DNA of 44,774 nucleotides. It comes from an uncultured Clostridia bacterium. Lineage in GTDB: Bacteria; Bacillota; Clostridia; UMGS1810. Positions 19,406 through 27,070 of the stretch are shown piece after piece. The notes beneath the pieces are model-generated. The model ran no database searches. It had not been told where the DNA came from and saw nothing but the letters and a program-made list of their open reading frames with translations. The stretch's first letter is position 1. Every line of letters starts with the position of its first letter. The stretch is from contig CAJLYL010000004.1 in NCBI GenBank assembly GCA_905210855.1, positions 1 to 44,774 on the forward strand, written 5' to 3'. Both the position numbers and the translations under genes were made by a program.

Positions 19406-20035
19406 CTAATCGTTATCGCCTATCCGCGGCAGATTAATCCTGAAATAAGCCGACAGCACCCTCACGGCAAAAATAACCGCCGCAGAGATAAGCATGGCAT
19501 ACCCGACGCCGAGCCCCTCTATGCCGTATGCGCACACCACAGCGCCGATTATGGCGGCGCAGGCGTAAATATGCTTGCGGAATATATACGGCAGCTCGCC
19601 GGCAATCACATCACGCGTGAGTCCGCCGCCAACGCCCGTTATCACTCCGGTAAAAATCATCAGAAAATGATTGGCTCTGTTCAGCTCATAGGCATATGCC
19701 ACGCCGCTGGCGGTGAATATGGCAAGCCCGACCGCGTCGAGCAGAATCATGACTGTGCTGTACACAAGCCTTTTTGAAAACTGCCTGCGCACCGGCGCGG
19801 CGCACAGCAGCAGCGCCGTGACAACCGCCGTAAAGCAGTAAACGGGGTCGGAAAACATGACCGGCGGATGCACCCCAAGGATGAGGTCGCGCATGAAGCC
19901 GCCGCCCACGGTGGCAATGACGGCAAGGATCACTATGCCGAATATATCAAAATGCTTTTTAATGCCGAGTATCGCGCCCGACGCCGCAAAGGCAACGGAG
20001 CCGATGATTTCCGTGCAAAAAATCAGATTGTCCAT
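19406..20035 (-). CDS. TRIC / UPF0126 family cation channel-like membrane protein
   Basis: The 209-residue protein has the two-fold repeated, roughly seven-helix layout of the UPF0126 (YadS/YicG) family, whose prokaryotic members form trimeric intracellular cation channels. The two repeat signatures are IATVGGGFMRDLILGVHPP and ITGVGGGLTRDVIAGELP, each with the glycine-rich kink and the Arg-Asp pair. The start at 20035 gives the usual MDNLIFCTEIIGSVAFAASG; the ribosome site (AAGGTG) is weak. The upstream 13 codons of open frame run into a palindrome and are rejected. It follows rnpB on the same strand. Physiological role is unknown. Confidence 0.9.
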   Translation of the reverse strand: MDNLIFCTEIIGSVAFAASGAILGIKKHFDIFGIVILAVIATVGGGFMRDLILGVHPPVMFSDPVYCFTAVVTALLLCAAPVRRQFSKRLVYSTVMILLDAVGLAIFTASGVAYAYELNRANHFLMIFTGVITGVGGGLTRDVIAGELPYIFRKHIYACAAIIGAVVCAYGIEGLGVGYAMLISAAVIFAVRVLSAYFRINLPRIGDND

Positions 20036-20050
20036 GTGTTTCACACCTTT

Positions 20051-20105
20051 TAATATTTTAGAATCGGGGCACATAATTAATATGTGCCCCGATTCTAAAA
20101 TATTA
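20051..20105. repeat. Perfect 24-bp palindrome between rnpB and the TRIC gene
   Basis: 20051-20074 is the exact reverse complement of 20082-20105, with seven bases between. The core is GAATCGGGGCACAT. It sits right after the 3' end of rnpB and may stop its transcription or protect the RNA end. The T run typical of an intrinsic terminator is weak. Confidence 0.7.
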
Positions 20106-20115
20106 AAATAAAAAA

Positions 20116-20447
20116 TGAGCAGCTCTGTAAGCCGAGTTCTGTATCAGACAGTTATCTATCTACGATGCGCATTTCTGCGCACCTCCAGCCTCTTTTCGAG
20201 AATGTCGGGCAAACTTAGTTCTCTGTCAGAGTTGCATCGGGTGGGGTTTACACGGCTGTCCGATCTCCCGGACACCGGTGAGCTCTTACCTCGCCTTTTC
20301 ATCCTTACCGCTTGAATAAGCGGCGGTAATTTTCTGTTGCACTTTCCTTAGAGTCGCCTCCACCGGGAGTTACCCGGCACCCTGCCCTGCGATGCTCGGA
20401 CTTTCCTCATACGGCAAAACGCCGTCCGCAACTGTCTGAGCTGCTCA
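20116..20447 (-). ncRNA. rnpB: RNase P RNA
   Basis: This is the catalytic RNA that trims tRNA 5' leaders. On the minus strand the conserved CR-I block GAGGAAAGTCCGAGCATC is followed by GCAGGGCAGGGTGCCGGGTAA. Later comes GATGAAAAGGCGAGG, and near the 3' end ACAGAACTCGGCTTACAGA. The terminal helix P1 pairs the two ends (TGAGCAGCTC with GAGCTGCTCA). The length of about 330 bases fits. The exact subtype (A or B) was not resolved. A near-consensus promoter lies immediately upstream at 20455-20483. Confidence 0.95.
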
Positions 20448-20454
20448 GTGAACT

Positions 20455-20483
20455 ATTTTAACATTTTTGTGCCGCCGTGTCAA
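20455..20483 (-). promoter_or_regulatory. Promoter of rnpB
   Basis: Minus strand: TTGACA (20483-20478), 17 bases, TAAAAT (20460-20455). Predicted transcription start at about 20448 coincides with the mature 5' end of the RNA. Confidence 0.85.
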
Positions 20484-20588
20484 GCTAAAGGCAAACCAAA
20501 AAAATTGCCGTAAACCTCGTCTGCATAAAATCAAGTTAATATTGTACCCCAAAAGTCAAAATATTGGAATACAAAACGCCGCCGCAAT

Positions 20589-20598
20589 ATGGTACAAT
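20589..20598 (+). promoter_or_regulatory. Candidate extended -10 promoter of the LRR gene
   Basis: TGGTACAAT forms an extended -10 element (TACAAT at 20593-20598), but no good -35 hexamer is seen. It would leave a leader of about 100 bases containing GCCGG and CCGGC segments that could pair. Confidence 0.4.
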
Positions 20599-20706
20599 AT
20601 AGACATCAATCATATAGCTTGCCGGAGTGTATATCTCCTAATTATTACACTATCGCTCCCGATGTATGCCCCGGCAGGCATTTGAAAAAATGGAAGGAGA
20701 ATGATT

Positions 20707-22665
20707 ATGTTGTTTCAAAAAAGAAAGGAAAAGACAGGTGTAAGGCTTTTGTCCGCGCTGTGCGTGCTTTGTCTGCTGGTGACAAGCCTTGCGGCAATGC
20801 CGGTTTTGGCGGCGGATACAGCGAGTATTACCAGCGGCACAGATGCTGACGGAAACACATATTTTAATGATCTAAACGGCACTAAGTTCATCTATACATA
20901 CGATGAACCCAGCGGTACGTTAACGATTTCCAAAGGCGGGGATAGTGGTGACATGACGACCGACAGCACCAGCGCCAAAAAACTGCCATGGTACGACAAA
21001 AAAGCGAGCATAAAAAAAATTGTGCTTGAGAAAGACTTAACTACGGTAGGCGATTATGAATTCAGCGGATACAAAGCTCTCGAAGAAGTTGTGTTCCCAA
21101 GCACAATGAAGACCATAGGAAGACAAGCATTCGATGGGTGCACCTCTCTTAAAATCGTTGATTTGACATCTACAAAGGTAACCTATATTGCATGGGGAGC
21201 GTTTAGCAACTGCACCGGATTGACCTCATTTAAATTCAATAATGGCGTTTCTACAAGTAATAAAATAATGCAGAATGTTACTCTGGACAGCATAGTAATT
21301 CCGCGCTTCCTCGGAGGCGGTGGTCTTAATAAAGATACATTCTTAAATGCTAACATCAAAACAATATATGTCTACAACGATTCACCTGCTGCAAAGGAAT
21401 GGGCAAAAAGTGTGACTTCAAATAACATAGGTTCTGCTGTGATTGAATACATCGACTACACCGGAACCGTGATTAAAAACGGATCACTTAAAAACGGCGA
21501 CCCCGACAAGGCTGACCTGACATGGAGCTTCACCGACGAGGGTGTGCTCACAATATCGGGAGAGGGCACTGTGCCGAGCATGCCGACAATTGCCGGAGCC
21601 GACGTTTCTGTAATCAAAAAGGTTATATTTGAAAACGGCATCACAGGCATAGCTAAAGACGTGCTCGCAGCTTGCGCGGACATACCGTTGGTTGATATCC
21701 GTGGAGTGCTTGATGAAACTTCACTTACGGTTGACGTTGCCACAAAGGCATGGGAATTCTCCGTAAAAGACGCTGCTGCCAACCCGAATCGTAAATGGAC
21801 AGTTGTCAACAAGACCGGCACCTCGGGAAACACAACATGGGAGATTAAACCTATCGGCGACACCGCAACAGCGGAAATTGTAGTTACTGCGAAAGAAGGT
21901 ACGGACGGAAAGATGCAGGACCTTTCGTACAGCTCCGATAATGAAGTTGGTAAACTGCAAAAAGACGAGCCTTGGGCGTCTAAGGACTACATTGTAAAGG
22001 CAACGGTATCCAGCGGCGTAACAACGGTCGGTTCAAGAGCATTTAAATACTTTGATAAGCTTACAGAGGTAAACATAGCAGATACCGTTACCCAAATTGG
22101 AGACTGGGCGTTTGGCAATTGTACATCGCTGAAAAGTATAAACATTCCGGAAGGTGTAACACGACTTGCTATGAATATAGTAGAAGGGTCAGGAATAACA
22201 GAAATCACCATTCCGACGACTGTTGCAACTATATATCCTTACAAATCTGAAAAAGATTCTTATCTAGACAAGTATACATTTGCCAACAATATGCATATTA
22301 ATCTGTACAAAGGTTCACCGGCAGAAAGTTGGTGGAATGATTTTGGCTCACAGGCAAATAAAGGTTACAGTTGCACAATAATAGACAAATCATATATGAC
22401 ATACAATGAGCTCAGCAACAATTTCACCCTGTATGCAATAGATAATATAAACGATGCAACTCTGATATTTGCAAACTATGCCGATGAAAACCTGACAACG
22501 CTCAAAGATGTAAAATACGAAACAGGCAAGAATTTTACAAAAGGCAGCAACGAGATAAAAATACCGTCAACTCTGGATCAGACGAACGGAACAACAACAG
22601 TATTTCTCTGGAAAAACATGACCGAGCTTACACCTTTGTGCGAATCGGTCTCAAAAAAAAAATAA
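20707..22665 (+). CDS. Secreted leucine-rich-repeat (BspA-like) surface protein, N-terminal part of a split gene
   Basis: The start is the second ATG (20707), which is correctly spaced from AAGGAGA. The frame gives 652 residues. A Sec signal peptide (KRKEKTGVR, LLSALCVLCLLVTSLA) ends near VLAADT. Two blocks of LRR_5/BspA-type repeats follow, about 90-180 (VGDYEFSGYKALEEVVFPST; IGRQAFDGCTSLK) and 430-520 (VGSRAFKYFDKLTEVNIAD; IGDWAFGNCTSLKSINIP). These domains bind host or plant polymers. The frame ends at TAA 22663 just after ten A (22653-22662). With one A fewer it would read on into the SGNH esterase domain, giving 921 residues. The short tail SVSKKK is therefore probably not the native end. 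Confidence 0.85.
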   Translation: MLFQKRKEKTGVRLLSALCVLCLLVTSLAAMPVLAADTASITSGTDADGNTYFNDLNGTKFIYTYDEPSGTLTISKGGDSGDMTTDSTSAKKLPWYDKKASIKKIVLEKDLTTVGDYEFSGYKALEEVVFPSTMKTIGRQAFDGCTSLKIVDLTSTKVTYIAWGAFSNCTGLTSFKFNNGVSTSNKIMQNVTLDSIVIPRFLGGGGLNKDTFLNANIKTIYVYNDSPAAKEWAKSVTSNNIGSAVIEYIDYTGTVIKNGSLKNGDPDKADLTWSFTDEGVLTISGEGTVPSMPTIAGADVSVIKKVIFENGITGIAKDVLAACADIPLVDIRGVLDETSLTVDVATKAWEFSVKDAAANPNRKWTVVNKTGTSGNTTWEIKPIGDTATAEIVVTAKEGTDGKMQDLSYSSDNEVGKLQKDEPWASKDYIVKATVSSGVTTVGSRAFKYFDKLTEVNIADTVTQIGDWAFGNCTSLKSINIPEGVTRLAMNIVEGSGITEITIPTTVATIYPYKSEKDSYLDKYTFANNMHINLYKGSPAESWWNDFGSQANKGYSCTIIDKSYMTYNELSNNFTLYAIDNINDATLIFANYADENLTTLKDVKYETGKNFTKGSNEIKIPSTLDQTNGTTTVFLWKNMTELTPLCESVSKKK

Positions 22666-23473
22666 GGCAAAACTGATTCTCGCAGGTGACTCTATCATGG
22701 CGAAATGGGCGGAAACCCGTTACCCTCAGCAGGGATGGGGAGAGACTTTCCGCACCATGTTTGACGACGACAAGATAGCAGTCACCAACGAGGCTGTGTC
22801 CGGCTGGACGACAGAAGATTTCTACAAAAATAAGTGGACTAAGAGCTATACCAAGGATTATGATCCGAAATTGTATCCCCCTGTGAAGGACCAGCTGCGT
22901 GCAGGAGACTACCTCCTCGTATCGTACCTGCACAATGACTATTCGGTTTATTGCTACGAGAAGAGCGATTATTATAGCGACTGTAAGAACTATATAGTTC
23001 AATATAACTCCTATCTTAGCAAGATTGCTGACGAGTGCAAGGAGAAAGGAATAAATCTGCTGTTCGTTCAGCCGCCCAACAAGGGAGAGAATTATGATTT
23101 CCACAGCGCAGCACTTGCCGGCGACACATCGGGAAAAAATGATTTTACCGCGGTTATGCCGAAAATTGCGACTGACAAGAATATTCCGTTTGTAAATGTG
23201 CATGAATGGACTCTGAATCAGCTTAAAAGTAATTTAGAGGACACAAGAGAAAAGTTCTATCTGTACAATCTGACAACCAACAAGTACATCGATCCGAAGC
23301 TTACGGAGGAGCAAGTGAACAATCATGAAAATTCAACGGTAAGACAATGGAAGTCAGACCTCACCCACATAAACATAAACGGATGCAAAGAGATATCCAA
23401 TTACGTGGCGGGACAATTAAAAACAGCTATGCCGGCATTGGCAAGCTACCTGAAAACAGCTGCAACCGAATAA
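22622..23473 (+). pseudogene. SGNH/GDSL hydrolase domain (rhamnogalacturonan-acetylesterase-like), out of frame with the LRR part
   Basis: This frame is open from 22622 and reads across the A10 run into KLILAGDSIMAKW, the SGNH block I with Ser at 22691-22693. It continues with GWGETF, NEAVSG, GDYLLVSYLHNDYS (block III Asn) and SDLTHININGC (catalytic Asp 23357-23359, His 23366-23368). The pattern is closest to CE12 rhamnogalacturonan acetylesterases, which remove acetyl groups from pectin. The first ATG (22697) lies after the nucleophile serine and has no ribosome site, so this is not an independent gene but the C-terminal domain of the preceding protein. The shift may be real decay, slippage-prone expression or a base-count error. 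A terminator follows. Confidence 0.8.
22653..22662 (+). other. Run of ten A at the LRR/esterase frame junction
   Basis: Ten consecutive A lie exactly where the LRR frame must shift to join the esterase frame. Removing one A (or adding two) fuses the frames. Such runs are prone to polymerase slippage and to sequencing error. Confidence 0.9.
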
Positions 23474-23482
23474 ATAAAGTAC

Positions 23483-23527
23483 AAAAAAACACAACCGATG
23501 CAAATCAAGCGTCGGTTGTGTTTTTTT
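23483..23527. terminator. Bidirectional intrinsic terminator
   Basis: AACACAACCGA (about 23488-23498) pairs with TCGGTTGTGTT (23512-23522), with an A run before and a T run after. It serves the LRR-esterase gene on the plus strand and the ETF gene on the minus strand. Confidence 0.85.
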
Positions 23528-23534
23528 AATTTAT

Positions 23535-24893
23535 TCAGAATTCCTCGATTATGCCGTAATCGGCATAATCGAATATACGCGCGTTTTTGTCGGGGTTTAC
23601 GGCAATCACCGTGCCGGCATTCTCTATGCCGACGGTGTGGTGCACCGCGCCGGAGATGCCGACTGCTATGTACACATCGGGCGAGACATTCTTTCCAGTA
23701 AGCCCCACCTGCGCGCTGTACGGAGCAAGCCCCATGTCAACCAGTCCGCGGCTCGCGCACAGCTCCGCGCCGATTTCGTCCGCAAATTCTTTCAGTTCGT
23801 CCGTCTTTTCTCTTACTCCCTTGCCTCCGGAGACTATCACGCTGCCCGTGCGCTCATCCGTGCGCACGGTTGCCATCTGCGGCAGAGTGTCGCAGCGGAT
23901 TTTTGCAATGACATTTCCGCTCCTTGCCGGACGGTACATAAACAGATGCTCGCCGTCCGTCTCAAGCTCGGTGCAGTCGGCGCACAGACCCGTGCCAAGC
24001 ATTGCCGCCGCCATTGGAGCCTTTGCTCTGCCCTCAAGGTCGGCATTCCACAGCACAACCCTCGGCTCATTCTCCCTTATCATATTGGCAATGACATACG
24101 GGTCGGTTTCGTCTATCACAGTAACGCTCTTTGCAATTGCCGCCGCCTTGCTCGCAACCTTGCTGCCGATTGCCCACACAGAGTCAAGCTTGGCTGTGCT
24201 CTCGGGCACGGCGGTTTCTTCTCTCTTTTTCGCCTTGAGGCTGTCGAGCAGCGGAATTAGCTCATCTCGGGTGATGAACTTGCATCTGCGCTTGCCGCGC
24301 ACACTCTCGAACACTTTCATAACCTTTGTGGGCGAGCCGTTGATTCCGCAGCGCGACACGTCCACACCCACGCGGCTGTTATCCCATATTTCAATCTCAA
24401 CCGCCTTTGAGCGGATAGACGGGAAACGCAGCGTGTTTATCCGCTCAATAGTGAGCAGACAGGGTGCGGCGCACGCGGCATTGCCAAGGCGTGTTTCACA
24501 CTCAAATCCGCTTTCCGTGCGAGTGAGCTTCATCACATTGGTAATCGGCGCAATGCCGAGCATGACGGCAAGGCAGGGGCCCACTTGCGCAGTGTCGCCG
24601 TCCACGGATTGTCTGCCGCAGAACACCGCGTCAAAACCGAGCTGCTTTATGCAGCACGACAATATGTATGATGTGGCGAGGGTGTCCGAGCCGGCAAAAA
24701 GTTTGTCCGATATAAGAACAACACGTTTTACGCCGAGGCGCGCCACAGTGCCGAGCGCGCCGGCACATGACGACGGGCCCATGCACACGGCGGTGACCTC
24801 GGCGTTTTCTATGCGGAGCGCCTCCTCAAGGGCACATTCGTCAAACGGATTTAGTTCGCCGTTGATTATTTTTATACATACAATGATTTTCAT
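23535..24893 (-). CDS. Fused electron-transfer flavoprotein, beta-alpha single chain
   Basis: ETFs pass electrons between flavin dehydrogenases and carriers, normally as separate EtfB (about 260 aa) and EtfA (about 320 aa). Here one 452-residue chain holds both. Residues 1-215 are EtfB-like (MKIIVCIK start, DECALEEALRIEN, signature GRQSVDGDTAQVGP at 93-106, LRFPSIR). Residues 240-452 are EtfA-like (RPARSGNVIAKI, PQMATVR, SGGKGV, AQVGLTGKNVSPDVYIAVGI, SGAVHHTVGI, ADYGII). The EtfA N-terminal domain is shortened. The ATG at 24893 has AGGAG eight bases upstream. No acyl-CoA dehydrogenase or other partner is adjacent, so the redox partner is unknown. Confidence 0.88.
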   Translation of the reverse strand: MKIIVCIKIINGELNPFDECALEEALRIENAEVTAVCMGPSSCAGALGTVARLGVKRVVLISDKLFAGSDTLATSYILSCCIKQLGFDAVFCGRQSVDGDTAQVGPCLAVMLGIAPITNVMKLTRTESGFECETRLGNAACAAPCLLTIERINTLRFPSIRSKAVEIEIWDNSRVGVDVSRCGINGSPTKVMKVFESVRGKRRCKFITRDELIPLLDSLKAKKREETAVPESTAKLDSVWAIGSKVASKAAAIAKSVTVIDETDPYVIANMIRENEPRVVLWNADLEGRAKAPMAAAMLGTGLCADCTELETDGEHLFMYRPARSGNVIAKIRCDTLPQMATVRTDERTGSVIVSGGKGVREKTDELKEFADEIGAELCASRGLVDMGLAPYSAQVGLTGKNVSPDVYIAVGISGAVHHTVGIENAGTVIAVNPDKNARIFDYADYGIIEEF

Positions 24894-24924
24894 GGGTATT
24901 CTCCTGTTAAAAGTGGAATTTTTG

Positions 24925-25143
24925 CAAAGGCGAGGGGGTGTATATTTTATTTTGAGTGAGCGAGTTCTGCGCAAATGTGCGGCGAAAACATTCCGTCAAA
25001 GAAGGCGTGTGTGTTTTTTATTCTCAGACGACGAGTTCAGCGCTACTGCACTGCTGTCCGAGTCGGCAAGAATAAAAAATACATACACGGACGGCACAAA
25101 ACTCCATGCGTTCAAAAATAAAATATATACCGATGAGCCTTTG
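24925..25143. repeat. Hairpin repeat family A, nested composite copy
   Basis: Outer inverted ends CAAAGGC / GCCTTTG (24925 and 25137) enclose GTGTATATTTTATTTTGAG at the left and AAAATAAAATATATACC at the right. Inside is a second hairpin (25007-25090): GTGTGTTTTTTATTCT pairs with AGAATAAAAAATACATACAC around the loop ACGAGTTCAGCGCTACTGCA. The arrangement looks like one element inserted in another. It fills the ETF-dnaG spacer, where no gene is seen. Confidence 0.75.
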
Positions 25144-25166
25144 TGAATAAAGCTGTGCGCCGGCCC

Positions 25167-25242
25167 TGCGGCATATATTATGCTTTGAAAACCGATAGCA
25201 GCCGCAGGTATGCGTGGTTTGCAAAACATAATGTATGCCGCA
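25167..25242. repeat. Long-stem hairpin repeat, family B, copy 2
   Basis: TGCGGCATATATTATGCTTT pairs imperfectly with AACATAATGTATGCCGCA around the loop ACCGATAGCAGCCGCA...GGTATGCGTGGT. The loop is the same as at 18163-18247, but the outer stem differs. It lies about 40 bases before dnaG and may form part of its leader. Confidence 0.7.
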
Positions 25243-25282
25243 TAGACTTTTGTGCCGAATACACCAGAGAGGAGGAATTGCC

Positions 25283-27031
25283 GTGCCTATGTTTCCGGAA
25301 TATATAATCCGCGATGTGGCAGACAGAAACGACATTTACGATGTAGTGTCAAAATATGTACAACTGAAAAAAGCGGGCAATTCCTACATCGGTCTGTGTC
25401 CGTTTCACAATGAAAAAACGCCGTCATTCTCGGTGTCGCCGCAGAGGGGCATTTTTCATTGCTTCGGCTGCGGAGCCGGCGGCGACGTTATATCGTTTGT
25501 CATGCGCATGGACAACATCCCCTTTTACGAGGCAGTGAAAAAGCTTGCCGACGAATCGGGCATAGTGCTGCCCGAGGTTGCACCGCAAAACAAACAAAGC
25601 GCCGAGGCGGCAAAAAAGCGCAAAGAGAGAATATATGACATAAACCGCGAAGCGGCGCTGTTCTTCTACGAACAGCTTAAAAAAAGCCCGAAATGCATAG
25701 AATACCTCAAGAAACGTCAGCTCTCCGGCGCGGTTGCAAAAAACTTTTGGCTCGGCTATGCTCCCGACAGCTGGAATTCGCTTTTCGATTACTTAAAGAC
25801 CAAGGAATACACGGAGTCGGATATATTTGACGCAGGGCTCATAAAGCAGCATGAATCGGGCAGATATTACGATATATTCCGCAACCGGCTTATGTTCCCC
25901 ATATTCGACAGAGCGGGTCACATAGTCGCATTCGGCGGCAGGGTGTTCGACGACAGCAAGCCGAAATACCTCAACTCGCCGGAGTCGAGCGTGTTCAGCA
26001 AGAGCAGAAATCTGTACGCCGTAAATATCGCCGCGAAGTCAAGGCAGCGTTTTGTTATGCTGACCGAGGGCTACATGGACACAATCGCGCTTATAAAAAA
26101 CGGCTTTCCCAACACGGTTGCCACTCTCGGCACGGCGCTCACGGCGCAGCAGGCAAAATTCCTTGCGAATAATTTTTCCGAAACCGTTATATGCTATGAC
26201 GGCGACAACGCAGGCTGCATGGCACGGCTGAGGGCGATATCCATGCTGAGGGAATATGACATAAAAATATCCGTAATAGACATGGGCGCGAGCAAGGACC
26301 CCGACGAATTCATCAAGACAAACGGCGTGGAACGGTTCAAAGTGGTGCTCGGCGCGCGCAAGAATGACATGGAATACGTCATGGACTATTTTGAGACAAA
26401 ATACGACACGGACAACCCCCGAGAGGTGGTGGACTACATCGGCGAGGTGACGGAATATCTCAAGCTGATAAAATCGTCCGTGGAGAGAGATGTGTATGTG
26501 AATATGCTGTCGTCGCGCACAAAGGTGTCGGCAAATGCGATAAACGCTCAGCTCGGCGTGACCGCCGCAAAGAGCGCCGCTCCTGCGGCAAAGGTAGCCG
26601 ATCCGCTGATATTGCAGCTGAAAAAGAGCCGCCCCTCCGGCGAGGAAACGCTCAACAACGCGCGCGAACAGCTGCTTGCGCTTATGATTTTTGACAAAGC
26701 TGTCTACAATAAGCACAAGGACGAGATTACCGAAAGCATTTTCGAGTCTGAATTTCACATCGGACTCCTTAAATATATAAAAGAATGTTATGAAGCGGCG
26801 CAGGGTATTACGCCGGCTCAGCTCACAGCGCATTATTCCGCCGACGAGGACGGCGCGGCAAACCTCGCGCGCGTGCTCAGCATAGACATAGACGCCGAGA
26901 GCAACGACAAGGCGTATGCGGACTATATGCGCGTGATTGCTGCGGAAATGAAGAGAAAAAGCATTCTGGCTCTGATAAATTCCGACGAGAGGAATCTGGA
27001 CGAGCTGAACAAAATGCTTAAAAACAAATGA
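25283..27031 (+). CDS. dnaG: DNA primase
   Basis: DnaG synthesises RNA primers for replication. The 582-residue protein has the N-terminal zinc finger (Cys39, His42, Cys60, Cys63 in CPFHNEKTPSF and HCFGC). The RNA-polymerase core follows, with the TOPRIM motifs TEGYMD (Glu262) and YDGDNAG (Asp306, Asp308). A C-terminal helicase-binding domain ends the chain. A GTG start at 25283 is chosen because GAGGAGG is seven bases upstream; an ATG two codons later is the alternative. rpoD follows 39 bases downstream, the usual dnaG-rpoD arrangement. Confidence 0.97.
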   Translation: MPMFPEYIIRDVADRNDIYDVVSKYVQLKKAGNSYIGLCPFHNEKTPSFSVSPQRGIFHCFGCGAGGDVISFVMRMDNIPFYEAVKKLADESGIVLPEVAPQNKQSAEAAKKRKERIYDINREAALFFYEQLKKSPKCIEYLKKRQLSGAVAKNFWLGYAPDSWNSLFDYLKTKEYTESDIFDAGLIKQHESGRYYDIFRNRLMFPIFDRAGHIVAFGGRVFDDSKPKYLNSPESSVFSKSRNLYAVNIAAKSRQRFVMLTEGYMDTIALIKNGFPNTVATLGTALTAQQAKFLANNFSETVICYDGDNAGCMARLRAISMLREYDIKISVIDMGASKDPDEFIKTNGVERFKVVLGARKNDMEYVMDYFETKYDTDNPREVVDYIGEVTEYLKLIKSSVERDVYVNMLSSRTKVSANAINAQLGVTAAKSAAPAAKVADPLILQLKKSRPSGEETLNNAREQLLALMIFDKAVYNKHKDEITESIFESEFHIGLLKYIKECYEAAQGITPAQLTAHYSADEDGAANLARVLSIDIDAESNDKAYADYMRVIAAEMKRKSILALINSDERNLDELNKMLKNK

Positions 27032-27070
27032 TAAATTCACTGTTATCACAAACCCGTACGGTGAATACTA

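Noticed and set aside
22697..23473. An independent esterase gene starting at ATG 22697
   Set aside because: The nucleophile serine block lies upstream of this ATG and there is no ribosome site, so the domain belongs to the preceding protein.
24894..24974. Upstream extension of the ETF frame
   Set aside because: The residues come from hairpin repeat DNA; ATG 24893 has AGGAG at proper spacing and the conserved MKIIVCIK start.
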